From: Ralstonia sp. RRA
Lineage (GTDB): Bacteria; Pseudomonadota; Gammaproteobacteria; Burkholderiales; Burkholderiaceae
Assembly (NCBI RefSeq): GCF_037023145.1
Contig: NZ_CP146091.1
Location: 3,534,001-3,598,000, forward strand
Length of the DNA: 64,000 bases
Direction: 5' to 3'
Positions 43,040 to 52,434 of this stretch are shown in pieces. How positions within the stretch are numbered: the stretch's first letter is position 1; every line of letters starts with the position of its first letter. Both the position numbers and the translations under genes were made by a program. The notes under the pieces were generated by a model. It made no database searches. It saw only the letters and a list, made by a program, of their open reading frames with translations, and was not told where the DNA came from.

Positions 43040-44477
43040 GCAACCCGCGGTACGGGCGGCAGCACCGTCCACCTCACGCGCGCGTAGCCTGCGCGCGCGG
43101 CTGGTGCTGTGGCTGGCATTGCCGCTGGTCGTCTACGTAGCGGCCGATGCCTGGCTGGACCTGGCGGCCGCACGCCACAACGCCGATCTCGTGCACTACC
43201 ACGCGCTCGATACCGCCGCGCAGATGATCAGCGGCCAGATCGAATGGGACGAAGGCCGCCTGCGCGTGTCGGTGCCGCCGGCTGCGTTGGCGGTGTTCGC
43301 CGCGCCCGAGACCCCCGTGCGTGACCAGATTGCCTATCAGGTCAGCACCGAGCATGGCCGCCTGCTGGCGGGGCGGCTGGATTTCGGCACGCGCCCTGCC
43401 TTTGATGCCGCGGGCTTGGCCGATACCGGCACCTACACCGATACGCTGGAAGGCCAGCCCGTGCACGTGGCCGCCGTGGTGCGCACCATGTACGACGCCG
43501 GACGCACGGAGCGCGTTGTCACGCGCGTGGCGCAAACCACGAACGGCCGCGACGCAATGATCCGGCAGTTGTGGTGGCCCGCCACCTTGCGCCAGTTGGC
43601 GCTCGTGGGGCTGGCGCTGGCGATGATCCTGATCGGCCTGACGCTGGAGTTGCGGCCGATTCTGCGGTTGGCCGGCAACGTGTCGGCGCGCGCGCCCACC
43701 GATCTGGCACCGCTCGATCCCGAGGGCCTGCAGCGCGAACTGCAGCCGATTGCCGGTGCGTTCAATCAGTACCTGCAGCGCATTGCCGACAACGCGCTCA
43801 CGCAGAAGCGCTTCATTGCCGATGCCGCACACCAGATGCGCACGCCGCTGGCGATTCTCGACACGCAGATGCAGGTGGCCGCGCAAACCAACGCCGACGG
43901 TGCACTGCACGAGGTGCTGAAGGCCGCGCGCACCAGCACGCGCAATCTGGCCGATCTCATCAACGATCTGCTGTTGCTCTCGCAGGCCGAAGCCTCGGCC
44001 GCCACCAGCGAAACGGTCGAACTCCTGCAGGTGGCGCGCACCGTGCTCGAAGACCTCGCATTGCTGGCGGATGGTCGCCGCATCGATCTGGGAATGGAGT
44101 CGGCAGAACAGCCGGTCTGGACCTTGGGCAACCGCACGCTGGTTGCAGCCCTGCTGTTCAACCTGGTGGACAACGCCGTGCGCTACACGCAGGAAGGCGG
44201 CCACGTCACCGTGCAGGTGTCGGCCGACTACGGCTGGGCCATGCTGACCGTGACCGACAACGGGCCCGGCATTCCGCCCGAGGCGTACGCACGCGTGTTC
44301 GAGCGCTTCACGCGCTTGGGCAACACGCAGACCCAGGGCAGCGGCCTGGGCCTGGCGATCGTGCGGCAGATCGTCGATCGCATGGGTGGGCAGATTGCGC
44401 TGGCGCCCGGGCCGGGTGGCGCGGGGCTGGCGGTGACGGTGTGGCTGCGGCGGGCCGGGGCGCCGGCCGCCGCTTGA
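43017..44477 (+). CDS. Sensor histidine kinase, TctE-like
   Basis: This 486-aa kinase has a cytoplasmic start, a helix at about 28-48, a periplasmic 2CSK_N-like sensor to about 190, a second helix (LALVGLALAMILIGLTL) and a HAMP-like linker. A HisKA H-box DAAHQMRTPLAIL and the ATPase N, G1 and G2 boxes (NLVDNAVRYT, DNGPGIP, GSGLGLAI) follow. ATG 43017 overlaps the regulator gene by 23 bases, as in tctDE and qseBC pairs. Confidence 0.92.
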   Translation: MLQPNPPEQPAVRAAAPSTSRARSLRARLVLWLALPLVVYVAADAWLDLAAARHNADLVHYHALDTAAQMISGQIEWDEGRLRVSVPPAALAVFAAPETPVRDQIAYQVSTEHGRLLAGRLDFGTRPAFDAAGLADTGTYTDTLEGQPVHVAAVVRTMYDAGRTERVVTRVAQTTNGRDAMIRQLWWPATLRQLALVGLALAMILIGLTLELRPILRLAGNVSARAPTDLAPLDPEGLQRELQPIAGAFNQYLQRIADNALTQKRFIADAAHQMRTPLAILDTQMQVAAQTNADGALHEVLKAARTSTRNLADLINDLLLLSQAEASAATSETVELLQVARTVLEDLALLADGRRIDLGMESAEQPVWTLGNRTLVAALLFNLVDNAVRYTQEGGHVTVQVSADYGWAMLTVTDNGPGIPPEAYARVFERFTRLGNTQTQGSGLGLAIVRQIVDRMGGQIALAPGPGGAGLAVTVWLRRAGAPAAA

Positions 44478-44507
44478 GTTGCTGCCGTTGCTGCCTCGAC
44501 ACCGGCC

Positions 44508-46175
44508 TTACTGCACCGACACGAACACCGGGTTCGAGTAGAACCACAGATCGTTGTAGTTGCGGTCATTGATGGCGTTGAAGCGCGCCACGTTTTCCGT
44601 CACCACCGTCTTCTGGTCAGGCAGCGGGTTGCCGTTGCTGGTCTCGCCCGACACGTTCATGCCGAGGTTGGTGCCGCGCAGGCGGAAGTACTGGTTCTTG
44701 GTGGCCGTGGTGGTGTACGTGACGCTGTTGTAGCCGTCGGCATCGACCTTCCAGTCCGCCTTGGTGAAGGTGGCAACGACCTTGGTGGAGTCGTTGGTGG
44801 CCTTCGCATACGCGGGCGTGCCGGGGGCGGCCTTGGGGCCAACGTCACCGGCGATCAGGTCAACGTGGTCGACCACCGGGCGCATGTTGGCCTTGAAGCC
44901 GCTGCCCAGCGGGTACTCGTAGTTGTTGTGATCGGGGCTCTTGAAGCGGATGGTGATCGTCACCTTGTCGCCGGCCTTTGCGGTGAGCATGCCGCCCATG
45001 TCAGCCGAGGCGGTGGCGTTGTCGGCGTGGAAATCCAGCGCGTTGATGAGATCGCCAAACACGCCGAACGACTTGCCCGAGCGCATGGCGCCCAGCAGTG
45101 TCTTCAGGTCGGTGCTGGTGCCCGGCAGCCAAATGTAGGTCTTGGCGTATTCGCCGGGGTAGTAGCCGCTGCTGAACTGCTGCGTGGCGTCTACCTGGAA
45201 GTGGTGGTCGGAATCTGCAAAGTTCCAGACGCGGCGGCCTTCGCCCAGCAGGGCATCCCAGACGCCACCGACTTGCGCGACCACGTAGTCGACACCCCCG
45301 TAGGTGCGGTTGGGCAGGTTGGCGTCGATGTAGGCGCTGTTGTAGCCGCCGCGATCGGGCTCCATCTGGTTGCCGACCATGCCCTCGATGCCGAACATGA
45401 TGTCGGGTGCGGTGTCGTTGAACTGGCGGAAGTCCGCCACCGTGTACTTGCCCGGGTTGCGCGACGGGTGGTTGATCAGGCCGTAGCTGGTGTTCGGGTA
45501 GTTCGTCTTGAGCCAGTTGAAGGCGTTCACCACATCGGCGTGCGTGCTGCCGGCGCGCGGGCCTTCCTGCTGCCATGCCGCCACATCGTTCGGGTTGAAC
45601 AGCGAGGCGGCCTGCTGCGTGAAGAAGTACTCGAACTTGTTCAGGCCCTTGGCAGACGTCTGCAGCTTGTCGGTGCCCTCGAAGATGCCGACGTTCAAGT
45701 GGTCGTGCGTCGGCATGTCCCACTCGGTGGCCGAGAAGATCAGCTTGCCCGTGTACTTGCCGGCGGCTTGTGCCTGCGCAATGGCCGGCATCTCGTACTG
45801 CGCGATACCCGCCGATGCGGCAATCGAACCGCCCGGCAGCGTGGCGCCCGTGGCATCGCGCGGCGACGGGCGCAGGTGGTTCGACACCGCCATCCAGTCC
45901 AGGCTGTTGAGGTTGAATGCGTGGTCGAGCACGGTCGCCAGCGGCGTGACGGCATCGACCGATTCGGCTGTGTGCACGTGCAGGTCGCCCGTCGTCCACA
46001 CGCCTTGCGGCTTGGCGGGCGGGGTCGGTGTGGTTGGGTTGGTGGGCGTCGGGTTGGCCGGTGCGGTGTCGGGGCCGGCAGTCTGGGTGTCGTCGCTGCC
46101 GCCGCACGCGTACAGGCCGAGGGACAGGCACACAGGCACAGCAATCGCGAGCAGCGTCTTCTTGGTTGAGAGCAT
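44508..46175 (-). CDS. Lipoprotein with PHP-like N-terminal domain
   Basis: This 555-aa protein has a lipoprotein signal (LSLGLYAC, lipid Cys about residue 24), a Pro/Thr linker of about 30 residues, and then TTGDLHVHTAESVDAV, the first motif of PHP metallo-phosphoesterases. Further candidate metal ligands are DWMAVSNH, NHPSRNPG, IEGMVGNQ and FADSDHHF. The C-terminal part (about 400-555) is beta-rich with DHVDLIAGDVG. It may be an exported phosphatase or amidohydrolase. ATG 46175 precedes the signal peptide. It is divergent from a MocR-type regulator. Confidence 0.75.
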   Translation of the reverse strand: MLSTKKTLLAIAVPVCLSLGLYACGGSDDTQTAGPDTAPANPTPTNPTTPTPPAKPQGVWTTGDLHVHTAESVDAVTPLATVLDHAFNLNSLDWMAVSNHLRPSPRDATGATLPGGSIAASAGIAQYEMPAIAQAQAAGKYTGKLIFSATEWDMPTHDHLNVGIFEGTDKLQTSAKGLNKFEYFFTQQAASLFNPNDVAAWQQEGPRAGSTHADVVNAFNWLKTNYPNTSYGLINHPSRNPGKYTVADFRQFNDTAPDIMFGIEGMVGNQMEPDRGGYNSAYIDANLPNRTYGGVDYVVAQVGGVWDALLGEGRRVWNFADSDHHFQVDATQQFSSGYYPGEYAKTYIWLPGTSTDLKTLLGAMRSGKSFGVFGDLINALDFHADNATASADMGGMLTAKAGDKVTITIRFKSPDHNNYEYPLGSGFKANMRPVVDHVDLIAGDVGPKAAPGTPAYAKATNDSTKVVATFTKADWKVDADGYNSVTYTTTATKNQYFRLRGTNLGMNVSGETSNGNPLPDQKTVVTENVARFNAINDRNYNDLWFYSNPVFVSVQ

Positions 46176-46533
46176 CGTGGTTTCCAGTCGAGGTGATGAG
46201 GTCGGGCAAATGCTTCCGGCCACCCATGCGGTGTGGGTAGCTCGTGTACAGCTGAAACGTTTGCGCGGCCGAATCTTGGTGATAGACGATGACGCTCAGG
46301 TGAATTCGGCGCAGGCGGTTGGCGCTTTTCTTAGAAAGCGCTGAGTTGCGCTGGTGGGCGGGTTGCGCGCGGGGAGGTGTTCTGGCGGGTAGAACCGCCT
46401 CGCCTCCGCAAGGCAATGCACGGCCGCTCTGCATGTCAGTAGGCTTCGACAGCGTTGATGTCCTACGGGGCGATTGCGCCAGTCTTTAGCGGCTTTCGTA
46501 GAATGGCGCAGCCCAACGCTTCCTGCGTCCACG
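46176..46533. other. 358-bp divergent region with two small hairpins
   Basis: Hairpins GCGCTTT/AAAGCGC (46322-46341) and GGCGG/CCGCC (46384-46399) lie between the lipoprotein and MocR genes. No gene is supported. Confidence 0.4.
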
Positions 46534-47991
46534 ATGGATGTCCATTTGACGATCCACGGCCGGCATGACCTTGCCGGCCAGCTCTACCGCCAGTTGCGCA
46601 CCGCCATCCTCGACGGCCGCCTTGCGCCTGGCGAGCGGCTGCCTTCCACGCGCGATCTCGCGCTGCAGATTGGCGTGTCGCGCAAGACCACGCTCGATGT
46701 ATTCGAGCGCCTCATTGCCGAGGGCTACCTGCGTTCACGCGCCGGTTCCGGCACGTTTGTCGCCGAGGCAACGCAGGGGCTGGCAGGGCGTACGCCGCAG
46801 CGGTCGTCAGCCGAGCAGATTGCCGCACCGGCACCGACCGCACGTACTTTCGCCACGCTGTGGAACGACGTGCCCGACGTGCTGCCCATGCCGCGCCCGA
46901 GCATCGTCTACGACTTCGTGGGTGGCGTGACCGAGAAGCGCCTGTTCCCGTTCGACAAGTGGCGCAGCTGCGTGGCGCATGGGCTGCGTCTGCAGGCACG
47001 CGGGCGCGGCGCATATCACGACCCGGCCGGTGACCAGACGCTGCGCCTGGCGATCTCGCGCTACCTCGCTTTCAGCCGCGCCGTGGTCTGTGCGTGGGGC
47101 GATGTCGTTGTCACGCAGGGCGCGCAGCAGGCCATCGATCTGATTGCCCGCGTGCTGGTGCGACCGGGCGACACGGTGGCCATTGAAGACCCGGGCTATC
47201 CACCCGCGCGCATTGCGCTGCAAGCGCTGGGCGCCAACGTGGTGCCCGTGCCGGTGGACGCCGAGGGCCTGGTGGTGGACGCGTTGCCACCGCAGGCCAA
47301 GCTCGTCTACGTCACGCCGTCGCACCAGTTTCCGCTGGGCATGCCTATGAGCCTCGCGCGCCGTGCGCAACTGCTCGATTGGGCGCAGCGCCACGACGCG
47401 CTCATCCTGGAAGACGACTACGACAGCGAGTTCCGCTTCGACGGCCGGCCGATGGAATCGCTCAAGAGCCTGGACGCGACCGGCAGCGTGGCCTACGTGG
47501 GCACGTTCTCCAAGACGATCTTTCCGGAGCTGCGCATCGGCTATGTGGTGCCGCCGGCTTCACTGCTGACGCCGCTGCGGCGCGCCAAGCAGGTGGCCGA
47601 CTGGCATAGCGAATCGCTCATGCAGGCCGCGCTTGCCAAGTTCATGCTCGACGGCGATTTCGGCAAATACCTGCGCCGTATGCACAAGGAATATGCCGCG
47701 CGGCGCGATGCCCTGCTGCGGCACCTGCGCGGGCCGTTGGCGCCGTGGATGACACCGTTGCCGTCGGCAGCAGGTATTCACATGGCGGCGCAGTTGCGCG
47801 CGCCGTTGCAGGAGCCTGCCGTGCTGAAACTGGCCGAAAGCGTGGGCGTGGGCCTGTACGGCACGACCAAGATGCACGCCGCGCGGCCGCCGCCGCCCGG
47901 GCTGCTGATTGGCTACGGCGATGTGAACGTGGCGGAGATCGACGCCGGCCTGGCCCGGCTGGCACAGGTACTCGGCAAACTGGCTACCTGA
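46534..47991 (+). CDS. MocR-type PLP-dependent transcriptional regulator (PdxR-like)
   Basis: This 485-aa protein fuses a GntR winged helix (about 8-75; GQLYRQLRTAILDGRLAPGERLPSTRDLA) to an aminotransferase-like domain (about 115-485). The PLP region shows TQGAQQAIDLIARVLV, ILEDDYDSEFRF and YVGTFSKTIFPELRIGY, where the Lys in SKT binds PLP. Such proteins sense PLP or amino compounds. ATG 46534 begins directly before the DNA-binding domain. It is divergent from the PHP lipoprotein and followed after 79 bases by an AhpD-like gene. Confidence 0.92.
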   Translation: MDVHLTIHGRHDLAGQLYRQLRTAILDGRLAPGERLPSTRDLALQIGVSRKTTLDVFERLIAEGYLRSRAGSGTFVAEATQGLAGRTPQRSSAEQIAAPAPTARTFATLWNDVPDVLPMPRPSIVYDFVGGVTEKRLFPFDKWRSCVAHGLRLQARGRGAYHDPAGDQTLRLAISRYLAFSRAVVCAWGDVVVTQGAQQAIDLIARVLVRPGDTVAIEDPGYPPARIALQALGANVVPVPVDAEGLVVDALPPQAKLVYVTPSHQFPLGMPMSLARRAQLLDWAQRHDALILEDDYDSEFRFDGRPMESLKSLDATGSVAYVGTFSKTIFPELRIGYVVPPASLLTPLRRAKQVADWHSESLMQAALAKFMLDGDFGKYLRRMHKEYAARRDALLRHLRGPLAPWMTPLPSAAGIHMAAQLRAPLQEPAVLKLAESVGVGLYGTTKMHAARPPPPGLLIGYGDVNVAEIDAGLARLAQVLGKLAT

Positions 47992-48070
47992 AACTCGCCG
48001 AGAGTGGTGCTTTTGCCGGGCCACTCGAACCCCTAATCTGGCGCCTGTCACCCCGTACCGGAGCCCGATC

Positions 48071-48508
48071 ATGGAACCTCGCCTCGACTTCTACACAGCC
48101 AATCCCGCCGCCATCCAGGCGGTGATGGGTCTGGAAAAAGCGCTGAGCAAGAGCACCCTGGAAAAGCCGCTGACCGAACTCGTGCGCCTGCGCGCTTCGC
48201 AGATCAACGGTTGCGCCTACTGCGTCGACCTGCATGCCAGCGATGCGCGCAAATGCGGTGAAGACAACCGCCGTCTGGCCACCGTTTCCGTCTGGGAAGA
48301 AACGCCTTTCTTTACCGACCGCGAACGCGCCGCGCTGGCATGGACAGAGGCCGTCACCCTCGTTGCGGAAACCCGCGTGCCGGACGACGTATGGCAGGCC
48401 GTGCGCGCCCAGTTTTCCGATGCCGAGCTGGTCGACCTGACGCTGCTGGTGTCCACCATCAACGCATGGAATCGGCTGGCGATCAGCTTTCGCAAGCTGC
48501 CGGCTTAA
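48071..48508 (+). CDS. AhpD/carboxymuconolactone decarboxylase-family protein
   Basis: This 145-aa protein is a helical CMD domain with the redox motif CAYCVDLHASDAR (CxxC followed by His), as in AhpD-like alkylhydroperoxidases. It probably acts as a small peroxide- or disulfide-handling enzyme. It follows the MocR gene on the same strand (79-bp gap), so it may be a target of that regulator. Confidence 0.85.
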   Translation: MEPRLDFYTANPAAIQAVMGLEKALSKSTLEKPLTELVRLRASQINGCAYCVDLHASDARKCGEDNRRLATVSVWEETPFFTDRERAALAWTEAVTLVAETRVPDDVWQAVRAQFSDAELVDLTLLVSTINAWNRLAISFRKLPA

Positions 48509-48617
48509 AGGGTGTCACCGACGCCAATCGTGGGCCGATGCAGGACGGATGCCCTGCCGCCTATACTCCAGCGACCGGCACGGCTCTCGCCTGACGGTGC
48601 CCCGCCCTGGAGCCTGC

Positions 48618-49034
48618 ATGCATCCCGTTCGCACACTCAGCATCAACATCGAGCGCCACTTTGACGATGTGGCCGCCTTCCTGGCCGAGCCGCTGAACTA
48701 CCCCACCTGGGCGACGGGTTTGTCGACCGGCCTGGCGCCCAGCACGCAGGGCTCGGGTGCGGCGCCCGACGAGTGGATTGCCGATGCGCCGCAGGGCAAT
48801 GTGTTCATCCGTTTCAGCCCGCCCAACACGTTTGGCATTGCCGACCACTGGGTACGCTTGCCGGATGACACCGTCATCTATGTGCCGCTGCGCGTGGTAC
48901 GCAACGGCGCCGGCACCACCGTTTCACTCACGCTGTTTCAACTGCCCGGCATGGACGATGCGCAGTTCGAGGCCGATGCCGAATGGGTGCAGCGTGACCT
49001 GGTGAAGCTGAAGACGGTGGTGGAAGCCGAATAA
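48618..49034 (+). CDS. SRPBCC-like protein
   Basis: This 138-aa protein starts at ATG 48618 and has the SRPBCC/START pattern: RTLSINIERHFDDVAAFLAEPLNYPTWATG, then alternating strands and a C-terminal helix AQFEADAEWVQRDLVKLKT. Members bind hydrophobic ligands; the function is unknown. It is 109 bases from the AhpD-like gene and convergent with an MFS gene. Confidence 0.7.
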   Translation: MHPVRTLSINIERHFDDVAAFLAEPLNYPTWATGLSTGLAPSTQGSGAAPDEWIADAPQGNVFIRFSPPNTFGIADHWVRLPDDTVIYVPLRVVRNGAGTTVSLTLFQLPGMDDAQFEADAEWVQRDLVKLKTVVEAE

Positions 49035-49037
49035 CGC

Positions 49038-50327
49038 TCAGACTTTCTCCGCTCGCGGGGCTTGCGGAACGGCCTGTGGACCCGACGCGCCGGAGGATGC
49101 CGCCAGTGATGGATCGCCATGCGCATCCGACCCCTTCACCTGGCTCACCCAGAACACGCAGAACAGCCCCGCCGCCACGGCCAGCCAGCCGTTGAGCCCA
49201 TAGCCATCGATGTGACCACCCGCGCTGGTGGACAGCAGCAGCCCGCCAATCCACGCGCCCGCCCCCGTGCCGACTGACATCACCGCGCTGTTGGCGGAGA
49301 GGAACGCGCCGCGCACCTTCGCGTCGGGCACGGTGGTCATTAGCGCCTGCATGGGCACCATGCGGCTGGAGAGGACCACCATGAAGCACGGGAAGAACAG
49401 CAGCAGGCCAATGAAGGGCCAGTCCGGCAGATGCGTCATCACCAGCACAGGGATGAACGCCAGCAGTGCCGCCCCCACAAACACACGGCGACGGCCATAG
49501 CGGTCAGCCAGCTTGCCCACGGCGCGCGAACTGAAGAACGACGCCGCGCCGCCCGCCACGTAGAGCCACGATAGATCCTGTGGCGCGATGCCATGGTTGG
49601 CCACCAGCACCGGCGAGATGAACGGGATCACCAGCATGTGCGAGCCCATCATCACGAAGGTCAGCAGGAACGCGCGCAGATGGCGCGGGTTGCTCAGCAA
49701 CTGCCACAGGCCCGCGAGGATCTGGCCGGGTGTCTGGTGAGTATTGCTCAGGTGTTCGGTCAGCGGCGGGATGGTGTGCCGCGCGCCCAGCCACGTCAGC
49801 GCGGTCAACACGGTCAGCAGGAAGAACGGCGCCGTCCAGCCGAGGTGTGCCCCCAGCGCGATGCCCACCGGCACGCCGGCCATGGCTGCCAGTGCAAACG
49901 ACGACATCACCACGCCGGTGGCCGCGCCACGCCGCGCGGGCGGAATCACATCCGACAGGATGGCGAGCACGAGCGAACCCAGCACGCCGCCTGTGAGCCC
50001 CGCAAACGCGCGCGCAAACAGCAGCATGCTGTAGCTGCCCGATAGCGCGCAGGCCAGGTTGGCCAGCGTGAACAGGCCGTAGACGGTCAGCAGCAGGCGG
50101 CGCCGGTCAAAGCGATCGGTGTACGTGGCGGCCAGCAGGCCCGAGGCGCCGGAGCACAGCGAATACACCGACACCGCCGTGGCGAACGCCGCCGGGCCGA
50201 TGCCAAACGTATGCATGATCTGCGGACCGAGTGGCATCATCACCATGAAATCCATGATGACGGTGAACTGCGTGAGCGCGAGCAGCCAGAGCAGATGCCG
50301 CTCGCGCTTGGATTCAAGTAGGGGCAT
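49038..50327 (-). CDS. MFS transporter (DHA1-type)
   Basis: This 429-aa protein has 12 helices. LALTQFTVIMDFMVMMPLGPQI is the first helix and ATYTDRFDRRRLLLTVYG is MFS motif A; a second-half loop GKLADRYGRRRVF matches too. It should be a proton-coupled exporter of unknown substrate. ATG 50327 is used instead of a TTG 30 bases upstream; neither has a clear ribosome site. The charged tail at the C-terminus is unconserved. Confidence 0.86.
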   Translation of the reverse strand: MPLLESKRERHLLWLLALTQFTVIMDFMVMMPLGPQIMHTFGIGPAAFATAVSVYSLCSGASGLLAATYTDRFDRRRLLLTVYGLFTLANLACALSGSYSMLLFARAFAGLTGGVLGSLVLAILSDVIPPARRGAATGVVMSSFALAAMAGVPVGIALGAHLGWTAPFFLLTVLTALTWLGARHTIPPLTEHLSNTHQTPGQILAGLWQLLSNPRHLRAFLLTFVMMGSHMLVIPFISPVLVANHGIAPQDLSWLYVAGGAASFFSSRAVGKLADRYGRRRVFVGAALLAFIPVLVMTHLPDWPFIGLLLFFPCFMVVLSSRMVPMQALMTTVPDAKVRGAFLSANSAVMSVGTGAGAWIGGLLLSTSAGGHIDGYGLNGWLAVAAGLFCVFWVSQVKGSDAHGDPSLAASSGASGPQAVPQAPRAEKV

Positions 50328-50622
50328 GGGAGAGAACGGAGAAAGCGGAGAAAACAAAGAGAGGGCGCTTGTCTCCGTGGCGGGGATCGCCCGGGTGATG
50401 TTGACGCCGCACTATGTCTAAAAACATATCTTAAGATAGTTATCGCAACTGGCGAAGTCAACCCGAATTTGCGTGACGCGCATACAACGGCGGCCATCAT
50501 GCGCCTGCCGTACGGGTGCGGCGCAGATTTTTTTTTGAGGGGCGCGAATCCGTTCGGGCAAACGGCGCCTCTTAGGGGCGAGGACTGTCCTCACCTTTCG
50601 TCCGACCCCTTTGGAGAACATC

Positions 50623-50850
50623 ATGTCGTTTCTGAAATCTGCCCTGTATGTGAAGAACGTGCCGAACTGGGAGCGTGCCGTGCGCATCGTGCTGGCATTG
50701 GCCGTCGTTGTTGGTGGCCTAGCCCTGGCGGCTGCGCCCTGGAACTGGTTGCTGGCCGCCGCCGGCGCCGGGTTTGGCCTGACCGGTGTGGTGGGCTTCT
50801 GCCCGGCGTGTGCGCTGGTCGGCCGCCGGCTGCAACCACCCAAGCGGTAA
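50623..50850 (+). CDS. DUF2892 family membrane protein
   Basis: This 75-aa protein has two helices (VRIVLALAVVVGGLALA and a second) and the family pattern NWERAVRI with GLTGVVGFCPACALVG, whose CxxC sits at the membrane end. DUF2892 domains are often linked to rhodanese or sulfur handling (as in YgaP). GGAG precedes ATG 50623. An ECF sigma gene starts 17 bases after its stop, so the two are probably one operon. Confidence 0.82.
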   Translation: MSFLKSALYVKNVPNWERAVRIVLALAVVVGGLALAAAPWNWLLAAAGAGFGLTGVVGFCPACALVGRRLQPPKR

Positions 50851-50867
50851 CCCGCGCGACTGACGCC

Positions 50868-51383
50868 ATGGACCTTGTCCGTCACCAACCGCTGCTCGAT
50901 GCCGCCCGCGCGGGTGACGTATCGGCCATCGAGCGCCTGCTGGCCGTCTGCCAGCCCGACATCCGCCGCTATGCGCAGCGCAACTGCCTGATCTCCGACG
51001 TGGATGACGCCGTGCAGGAGAGCCTACTGGTGCTGTCACGCAAGGTGGGTTCGCTGCGCGCGGCGGCGGCGTTCTCCAGCTGGCTGTTCGCCATCGTGCG
51101 CCGCGAGTGTCATCGCATGGCGCGCAAGGCGCTTTCGACCGACCCGTGGGATGACGACAAGGTGGAAGCGTGGCTCGCGCGCCTGCCCGTCGATGACCTG
51201 CGGCACGACGTGGCCGCCGCGCTGGAATCTTTGCCCGCGCACTATCGCGAGATCATCGTGCTGCGCGACCTGAACGAGATGACCATCGGCGAAATTGCCG
51301 ATCAGTTGAACGAATCCCGTGCGGCAGTGAAGAGCCGCCTGCACCGGGCGCGGCAACTCACGCGCGAATACCTGCTCGGCTGA
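50868..51383 (+). CDS. ECF-type sigma-70 family sigma factor
   Basis: This 171-aa protein has region 2 (about 25-85: ISDVDDAVQESLLVLSRK) and region 4 (about 115-165: LPAHYREIIVLRDLNEMTIGEIADQLNESRAAVKSRLHRAR). It directs RNA polymerase to special promoters. No anti-sigma factor gene follows; the preceding DUF2892 membrane protein is the only close partner. ATG 50868 follows the upstream stop by 17 bases. Confidence 0.88.
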   Translation: MDLVRHQPLLDAARAGDVSAIERLLAVCQPDIRRYAQRNCLISDVDDAVQESLLVLSRKVGSLRAAAAFSSWLFAIVRRECHRMARKALSTDPWDDDKVEAWLARLPVDDLRHDVAAALESLPAHYREIIVLRDLNEMTIGEIADQLNESRAAVKSRLHRARQLTREYLLG

Positions 51384-51403
51384 GGCCCAGCCCGAACACT
51401 GCC

Positions 51404-52300
51404 CTACCGCGCACGCATGCCCCACAGCACGTCGAGCACATGCTGCGTGGCGCGTTCGATGTGCCCCGCCCGATGTGCGATGCCAAGCTGGCGCCACAAC
51501 GCTGGCCGCAGCGGCCGCATGACGATGCGCGCATCCGGCACGGGCGTGGCCGCTTCGTGTGGCAGCAGCGTGGCGCCGTAGCCCGCTGCCACCAGGCTCT
51601 TGATCGCATCGTTGTAGTTGAGCTGGATGCGCGGCGTGGGGTGGTGGCCGTCGGTGGCAAACCACTCCGCCGTCAGGCGCGAGAGCCGTGTGGTGGTGTC
51701 GTTGAGGATGAGCGGCTGCCCTGCCAGCCACGCCGGCGTGACACGTGCGGGGCTGTGCCAGTGCGCCGGCAGAAACGCCATGACCGGGTCGCGCCGCCAC
51801 GGCTTGATTGCAAGTTTTGTCCCCTGCGCCGCTACCTGCGATTGCGGCAGCGCCACCAGCCCGATATCGAGCGCACCGTCGGCCAGCCGCGTGAGCGTCT
51901 CCTGCGAGGTCAGCACCGCCACCTGCACGTCGATGCCCGGATGATCCTGCCGCAGCACCTCCAGCGCCTGCGGCAGCAGATGCGCGATGGCGCCGGTGGA
52001 TGCGCCCAGCCGCACGCGCCCGCTCAAGCCCTGCACTTGGCGCTGGATATCGTCCAGTGCCTGCTCCGCATCCGCCAGCAGGCGGCGCGCGCGCTCAACC
52101 ATCACCTCCCCGATCGCCGAGGGGCGAACCTGCCCGCGCTTGCGCGACAGCAGCGGCGCACCCACGCGGCCCTCCAGCTCGGCAATGTGCAGGCTGACTG
52201 TGGGCGGCGCTAGGTGCAACGCGCGTGCGGCATCGGCAAACGAGCCGCGGTCGGCCACCTCCACCAGGGTGCGCAGGCGGTCCAGGCTGATCTCTCTCAT
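51404..52300 (-). CDS. LysR family regulator, divergent from argC
   Basis: This 298-aa protein has a LysR winged helix (about 3-62: SLDRLRTLVEVADRGSFADAARALHLAPPTVSLHIAELE) and a co-inducer domain. It is divergent from argC over 134 bp that contain two palindromes, so it probably controls argC and itself. It is convergent with the sigma gene 20 bases away. Confidence 0.9.
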   Translation of the reverse strand: MREISLDRLRTLVEVADRGSFADAARALHLAPPTVSLHIAELEGRVGAPLLSRKRGQVRPSAIGEVMVERARRLLADAEQALDDIQRQVQGLSGRVRLGASTGAIAHLLPQALEVLRQDHPGIDVQVAVLTSQETLTRLADGALDIGLVALPQSQVAAQGTKLAIKPWRRDPVMAFLPAHWHSPARVTPAWLAGQPLILNDTTTRLSRLTAEWFATDGHHPTPRIQLNYNDAIKSLVAAGYGATLLPHEAATPVPDARIVMRPLRPALWRQLGIAHRAGHIERATQHVLDVLWGMRAR

Positions 52301-52313
52301 GGCGGGCTTCCAG

Positions 52314-52350
52314 TTCAGAAAAACTGAAGATGAGCGTTGTGAAATTCAAC
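52314..52350. promoter_or_regulatory. Two palindromes between LysR and argC
   Basis: TTCAG-AAAAA-CTGAA (52314-52328) and GTTG-N7-CAAC (52336-52350, centred on TGAAATTCA) lie 14 bases after the LysR start and well before argC. They are the likely LysR recognition and activation sites. Confidence 0.5.
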
Positions 52351-52434
52351 TTTTCATAGGCAACGCATGCCGTGAAGATAGCGACTCCCGCATCGTTTTG
52401 CACGCACCGCATTTCTGTACTGGAGGACACCAGC

